A stretch of DNA of 9,858 nucleotides from Chthoniobacterales bacterium. GTDB lineage: Bacteria; Verrucomicrobiota; Verrucomicrobiia; Chthoniobacterales; UBA10450. A program made the position numbers and the translations under genes. Shown one piece after another: positions 6,227-9,858 of the stretch; positions within the stretch are counted from its first letter, which is position 1, and each line of letters opens with the position of its first letter. The notes under the pieces are model-generated. The model did no database searches. It was not told the DNA's origin and saw only the letters and a list, made by a program, of their open reading frames with translations. The DNA lies in assembly GCA_013697365.1 (NCBI GenBank), contig JACCXA010000062.1, positions 1 through 9,858 on the forward strand. The letters run 5' to 3'.

Positions 6227-8584
6227 CTACTCCCGAAGTTCCGCTCCCAATTCGCGCTTTAGTCGCTCGCGAATCCGGTTGTCTGCCACGGTCACTTCGT
6301 CGTTCGTGAGTGTCCGATTTTTGTCACGGTATGTCAACGTGTATGCCAGTGATTTTCGACCAGCTCCAAGGTTCGCCGCTTCTTTTCCGGAGAAGAGATC
6401 AAACAGTTGGACGGCGCCCAGCAAAGGCTCATTCGCGTTCTGTAAAGTCGCCTCAATCTCACGATGCGTAAGTGCTTCCGGAACGATCATCGCGATGTCG
6501 CGAGTGACCGAAGGGAATTTCGCCAACTCTCGAAACTTAACCGTCCTTTTCAAGGATTCGACGATCGCGTCCACGTTTATTTCGAGAACAAATACGGGGG
6601 ACGTTGCACCGACTTTGGTAGCGTGTGAGCCGGCTAGTTGGCCGATGAATCCGATCACGGTCTCGCGCTCCAAAATTTCCGCTGCGAGCGCGAGGCCTTT
6701 CCGCTCGCTGCGCCGAAAAGAAAGTGTCGCGCTCGTCAGGGATTCCGCGGCGCCTTTAAGATCGAAGAAATCCAGCCTACGCGACTCACCCCCGCGCCAA
6801 TGCAACGCACTTCGCACCTGGCCCGAACAGAGTAACGCCAGATGACGCTCCTCCCTCGCATCGGGTGGCGCAAAGATGCGGCCGAGCTCGAACAAACGCA
6901 CGCTCGGTGCGCCGGACCGAATGTTTCGGGAAAGCGCGGCGAGTAATCCTGGCAAAAGGCTGGGGCGAAGGGCGACGTGATCCTCACTGAGAGGATTGCG
7001 CAATGCGACAGCTTCCTCCGCGAAACCGTTGGTCTCTCGTGGAATTAAAGCAGAAGTCCGCGCCTCTGAGAATCCTCGTGCTCTTAGGCCTTGCCGAAGC
7101 CGAGACTCGAAGTCGAAGGAACGATCGGCAGGAGTGACCGGAGTGAACTGGCTCCGGTTCCGCCCCGGAACCTCGTTGATTCCATGGTGGCGTATGACCT
7201 CTTCAATCAAATCCGCTTCGCGTTTCAGGTCAGGTCGGTAGGTGGGAATTTTCCAGGTAGATGCGTCGGAGGTTTCCCCCACGCGGCTCAACCCGCCATT
7301 CTGCAAGGCCCCATCGACTTCTTCGCGAGGCAATGAAATTCCGAGCAACCGTTCACAGCGCTGGTAGCGCAGCGCAACATCCGCTGGCGGCGCGGGAATG
7401 TCCCCGGCCACGGCGGTGAACTCGGCGGCCCGACCGCCCGCAATGTCGCAGATGAAATGGACGGCGCGTTGCGAAGCACGCAAGGTCATCGCCGGATCAA
7501 CCCCACGTTCGAAGCGATAGCTGGCATCGCTCGGGAGGTTTAACGTGCGCGCGGTGCGACGAACACTCGAGGGCAGAAAGCAGGCGCTTTCCAGGAGGAT
7601 GGTGCGCGTCGTGTCTGTGACCCCCGTTTCCTCACCCCCCATCACGCCGGCGATTCCCACCGCACGCGTCTCGTCCGCAATCATCAGATCGTCTGGACTG
7701 AGCGCATAAGTTCGGCCGTCCAGCGCGAAGAACTTCTCGTGAGGGACCGCCAGACGAACGTGGAGTCCGCCCTGCAATTTGTCGGCATCGAAGGCATGCA
7801 GCGGCTGGCCGAGCTCGAGCATCACGAAGTTGGTGATATCCACAATGTTGTTGATTGGGCGCAGCCCGGCGGATTCGAGCTTTGCGCGCAGCCACGCTGG
7901 GCTTGGGCCGACTGTGACGTTCTCGATACGCCGCGCGGAGTAAAACGGGCATTCGCGCAAAGCGCTGATCGCCACGCTTTCGTGGCGCAAGTGTTTGACC
8001 TGCTCTTTGTCTGGCAGTGCAAGCTGGAAACTTGCGCCACGCAGCGCAGCAATCTCGCGCGCCAAACCGGCGTAGCTCAGAAGATCGCTGCGGTTCGGCG
8101 TGATTTCGACATCCAGGACAGTGTCCGGTGGGAAAAGGGAACCGATAGGCGCCCCCACTTGCGCTTCTGATGAAAGGATGAGCAGTCCATCACTGTCCGC
8201 GGAAATACCCAGCTCACTTGGGCTGCAAAGCATGCCCTGGGATTCGACTCCGCGCAGTTTGCTCGCTTTGATCTTGAGCCCATTCGGCAGGGCAGCACCG
8301 GGGAGCGCGACAAGCACCTTGTCGCCGACGTGATAGTTCTTCGCGCCGCAGACGATCTGGCGTTGGTGATTCGTGCCGTCGTCAACTTCGCAGACACTGA
8401 GCCGATCCGCGTTTGGGTGTTGCGATGAGGCGTTGATCTGCGCCACGACGACGTTTGCGAGATCGAGGCCGCGTCGCTCGATGCCTTCGATTTCTATGCC
8501 AGCGAAGGTGAGGAGGTCGGCGAGTTCCTCGACGCTTCCAGGGATCTCGACAAAGTCGCGCAGCCAGTTGACGGAGAATTTCAT
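6227..8584 (-). CDS. pheT: Phenylalanyl-tRNA synthetase beta subunit
   Basis: The large subunit of the alpha2-beta2 enzyme that charges tRNA-Phe; it binds tRNA and edits mis-charged tyrosine. It has 785 residues, close to the usual size (E. coli 795). Domains in order: N-terminal MKFSVNWLRDFVEI; tRNA-binding OB fold at about 40-150 (VVVAQI, HPNADRLSVCEVD, VVGAKNY-like CGAKNYHVGDKV, RGVESQGMLCSPSELG); TPNRSDLLS at 162-170; B3/B4 editing domain at about 211-375 (NIVDITNFVMLELGQPLHAFD, GVMGGEETGV, DASYRFERGVDP); B5 domain at about 403-475 (IPTYRPDLKREADLIEEVIR); catalytic-like core; and an FDX-ACB anticodon-binding domain at about 690-783 (FPSVTRDIAMIV). ATG at 8584 matches the family N-terminus exactly. 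It follows pheS by 43 bases and is presumably co-transcribed. No frameshift or missing domain. No ribosome site is obvious. Downstream, GGTTGAG and CTCAACC (6194-6200 and 6153-6159) could form a weak stem before the 6S gene. Confidence 0.97.
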   Translation of the reverse strand: MKFSVNWLRDFVEIPGSVEELADLLTFAGIEIEGIERRGLDLANVVVAQINASSQHPNADRLSVCEVDDGTNHQRQIVCGAKNYHVGDKVLVALPGAALPNGLKIKASKLRGVESQGMLCSPSELGISADSDGLLILSSEAQVGAPIGSLFPPDTVLDVEITPNRSDLLSYAGLAREIAALRGASFQLALPDKEQVKHLRHESVAISALRECPFYSARRIENVTVGPSPAWLRAKLESAGLRPINNIVDITNFVMLELGQPLHAFDADKLQGGLHVRLAVPHEKFFALDGRTYALSPDDLMIADETRAVGIAGVMGGEETGVTDTTRTILLESACFLPSSVRRTARTLNLPSDASYRFERGVDPAMTLRASQRAVHFICDIAGGRAAEFTAVAGDIPAPPADVALRYQRCERLLGISLPREEVDGALQNGGLSRVGETSDASTWKIPTYRPDLKREADLIEEVIRHHGINEVPGRNRSQFTPVTPADRSFDFESRLRQGLRARGFSEARTSALIPRETNGFAEEAVALRNPLSEDHVALRPSLLPGLLAALSRNIRSGAPSVRLFELGRIFAPPDAREERHLALLCSGQVRSALHWRGGESRRLDFFDLKGAAESLTSATLSFRRSERKGLALAAEILERETVIGFIGQLAGSHATKVGATSPVFVLEINVDAIVESLKRTVKFRELAKFPSVTRDIAMIVPEALTHREIEATLQNANEPLLGAVQLFDLFSGKEAANLGAGRKSLAYTLTYRDKNRTLTNDEVTVADNRIRERLKRELGAELRE

Positions 8585-8627
8585 AATGAAGCACGGCCGA
8601 AAACGCGCATTCTATTTCGAAGTCGTC

Positions 8628-9644
8628 TCACGCGAACTGCCTCAGGAAACGCAGGTCATTGCCCGCAAACAAACGGATGTCAGGAATATCGAAAAGAATC
8701 ATCGCGAGCCGATCCATTCCCATGCCAAAGGCGAAGCCGGTATATTTCTCGGCGTCATAGGCTTCGTCGCCGCGCGCGCGATTTACCTCTTCGAAGACAG
8801 CCGGATGGACCATGCCGGAGCCGCAAAGCTCGAGCCATTTTTCGCCACCCCGGAGTGCTTTCGATTTTACGTCGATCTCAAAGCTCGGCTCGGTGAATGG
8901 AAAATAGTGCGGGCGAAAACGGATCTCAGTTTCCGGCCCCAGCAGTTCCCGCAGGAAAAATTCCAGCGTGCCTTTTAGATCAGCGACACTGACGTCTTCA
9001 TCCACGTAAAGGCCCTCGATTTGGTGGAACTGCGCGCTATGTGTTGCGTCCACTTCATCGCGCCGAAAAGCCGCTCCTGGTGCAATGACGCGAATGGGCG
9101 GCGGTGCCTGTTGCATCGTGTGAATCTGCACGGTCGACGTGTGCGTGCGAAGCAGACGGCCATCCGGCAAATAGAAGGTGTCCTGTTCGTTCCGCGCCGG
9201 GTGATCGGGGGCGGTGTTGAGTGCATCGAAGCAGTACCATTCCGTCTCGACATCCGGACCTTCCGCAAGGGCGAAACCCATCCGGCGAAAGATGGCAATC
9301 GCGCGATCAAGCATCTGGGTAAGGGGATGAAGCGCCCCCAGCTCTGCGACTGTGCCCGGAAGCGAAATATCAATGTCCGCGAGAGCGTTCGCTTCGTTTG
9401 CGGCCCGGAGACGTTCGCCGGTTTCGGCGAGCGCAGCGGTCACAGCGTTGCGCGCTTCGTTCAGAAGTTTTCCGACGATCGGACGCTCCTCTTTGCTGAG
9501 CGCCCTCATCTGCTCACCCCAAAGAGCGATGCTGCCGTTCCGCCCGAGATACTGGACCCGTAGCGCTTCGAGCACGTGCTCGTCCGCTGCGCTCGTGATG
9601 TAGCTCAACGCAGAGTCGCGAAGTTCTTCGAGTGGATGAAGCAT
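8628..9644 (-). CDS. pheS: Phenylalanyl-tRNA synthetase alpha subunit
   Basis: The catalytic subunit of phenylalanyl-tRNA synthetase, class II; it activates phenylalanine with ATP and transfers it to tRNA-Phe in the cytoplasm. From ATG at 9644 it has 338 residues, near the usual size. Residues 1-90 are the helical coiled-coil arm that contacts tRNA (LRVQYLGRNGSI at 28-39). The core shows GPDVETEWYCFDALN (129-143), RTHTSTVQI (166-174), motif 2 FRRDEVDATH (193-202) with QFHQIEG (205-211), PHYFPFTEPSFE (245-256), LELCGSGMVHP (271-281), and motif 3 GFAFGMGMDRLAM (303-315). An in-frame TTG at 9671 would add nine residues, but those codons come from the heptad repeat upstream, so ATG is preferred. 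There is no clear ribosome site. It is first in a pheS-pheT operon; no rplT precedes it, unlike many bacteria. Confidence 0.97.
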   Translation of the reverse strand: MLHPLEELRDSALSYITSAADEHVLEALRVQYLGRNGSIALWGEQMRALSKEERPIVGKLLNEARNAVTAALAETGERLRAANEANALADIDISLPGTVAELGALHPLTQMLDRAIAIFRRMGFALAEGPDVETEWYCFDALNTAPDHPARNEQDTFYLPDGRLLRTHTSTVQIHTMQQAPPPIRVIAPGAAFRRDEVDATHSAQFHQIEGLYVDEDVSVADLKGTLEFFLRELLGPETEIRFRPHYFPFTEPSFEIDVKSKALRGGEKWLELCGSGMVHPAVFEEVNRARGDEAYDAEKYTGFAFGMGMDRLAMILFDIPDIRLFAGNDLRFLRQFA

Positions 9645-9656
9645 CTGCACAGGCCA

Positions 9657-9685
9657 ACGTTTAACGTCCAACGTTCAATGTTCAA
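9657..9685. repeat. Partial heptad repeat upstream of pheS
   Basis: Four consecutive 7-base units ACGTTTA, ACGTCCA, ACGTTCA and ATGTTCA, then A, end 12 bases upstream of the pheS ATG. The period and one full unit (ACGTCCA) are the same as in the inverted repeat before carA. No matching opposite arm is visible within the next 100 bases, so this looks like a half or decayed copy. Confidence 0.7.
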
Positions 9686-9703
9686 ATAGCGAACGAGCAG
9701 CTT

Positions 9704-9746
9704 TGTCATGCCGGGTGGAACTCAGCGAAGTGGAGGGATCTCACGG
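9704..9746. repeat. Probable dispersed intergenic repeat fragment
   Basis: The stretch contains GTCATGCCGGGTGGAACTC, AGCGAAGTGGAGGGATCTCA and similar words. I recall this pattern (GTCATnCnGAGCGAAGTnGAnGGATCTC) as a widespread non-coding repeat in many environmental bacteria. Only one copy is in the window, so the call rests on recall, not on repetition seen here. The hairpin CGCCT/AGGCG at 9751-9762 and the 12-base palindrome TCACCCGGGTGA at 9792-9803 follow it. Confidence 0.4.
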
Positions 9747-9858
9747 TTATCGCCTGGAGGCGTAAGCGCGGGACGGGTCGAGGCCTGCGTGTCACCCGGG
9801 TGATGCCGGACCAAACCAAAACGCTGAAGACCGAGGCGAGCAGCCACCAGGTGAAATG
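9706..9858 (-). CDS. Possible C-terminal end of an unknown membrane protein (partial)
   Basis: An open frame of 50 codons enters from the right window edge and stops with TGA at 9708-9706. The first part, WWLLASVFSVLVWSGI, would make one membrane segment, followed by an Arg/Pro-rich stretch RVTRRPRPVPRLRLQ, as in positive-inside tails. The last dozen residues come from the probable dispersed repeat, which would mean the repeat has supplied the stop codon. A second frame on the same strand is also open for 44 codons, so the coding claim is weak. If real, it lies 61 bases upstream of the pheS ATG in the same direction. No family is recognised. Confidence 0.3.
   Translation of the reverse strand, partial: HFTWWLLASVFSVLVWSGITRVTRRPRPVPRLRLQAITVRSLHFAEFHPA

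Noticed and set aside
8373..8978. 201-codon plus-strand open frame across the pheS-pheT junction
   Set aside because: It is antisense to two well-conserved genes, has no recognisable domain and no sign of an own promoter or ribosome site.
9645..9705. Attenuator or T-box leader for pheST
   Set aside because: No Phe-rich leader peptide, no antiterminator/terminator pair and no T-box sequence is visible in the short upstream region.

Overview
The window is a G+C-rich bacterial chromosome segment made almost entirely of housekeeping genes. No phage, insertion sequence, CRISPR or defence locus is visible. The best taxonomic guess is the PVC group, probably a soil Verrucomicrobiota. This rests on an MCE-type lipid transporter in a bacterium whose genes lack clear Shine-Dalgarno sites, and on a 7-nt-period inverted repeat that I recall as common between genes in that group. 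It is an inference, not a proof.

Left part (1-4600): a poxvirus-like type IB DNA topoisomerase (+) converges on a three-gene MCE/Mla operon (-). The operon is transcribed permease mlaE, ATPase mlaF, substrate-binding mlaD, and its genes overlap by 4 and 20 bases. These three should form one inner-membrane complex that moves phospholipid or another lipid across the envelope. A family 2 glycosyltransferase of the dolichyl/polyprenyl-phosphate hexose synthase type is divergent from the operon. It ends in a short hairpin abutting the convergent carA.

Middle (4645-6137): carA, the glutaminase subunit of carbamoyl-phosphate synthetase, lies on the minus strand. Its upstream region holds a heptad-periodic inverted repeat, a strong intrinsic terminator, and a clear 6S RNA (ssrS) gene of about 187 nt. 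The 6S call rests on an 11-bp closing stem, conserved 6S sequence blocks and the terminator behind it.

Right part (6227-9858): pheS and pheT, the two subunits of phenylalanyl-tRNA synthetase, form a minus-strand operon immediately upstream of the 6S gene. Upstream of pheS are a half-copy of the heptad repeat, a sequence resembling a dispersed intergenic repeat, and an open frame running off the window edge that could be the tail of a membrane protein.

I do not see a previously undescribed multi-gene system here. The features most worth a second look are the 6S RNA and its symmetrical promoter region, the heptad repeat and its effect on start-site calls, and an Ala/Pro-rich insertion inside the MCE domain.
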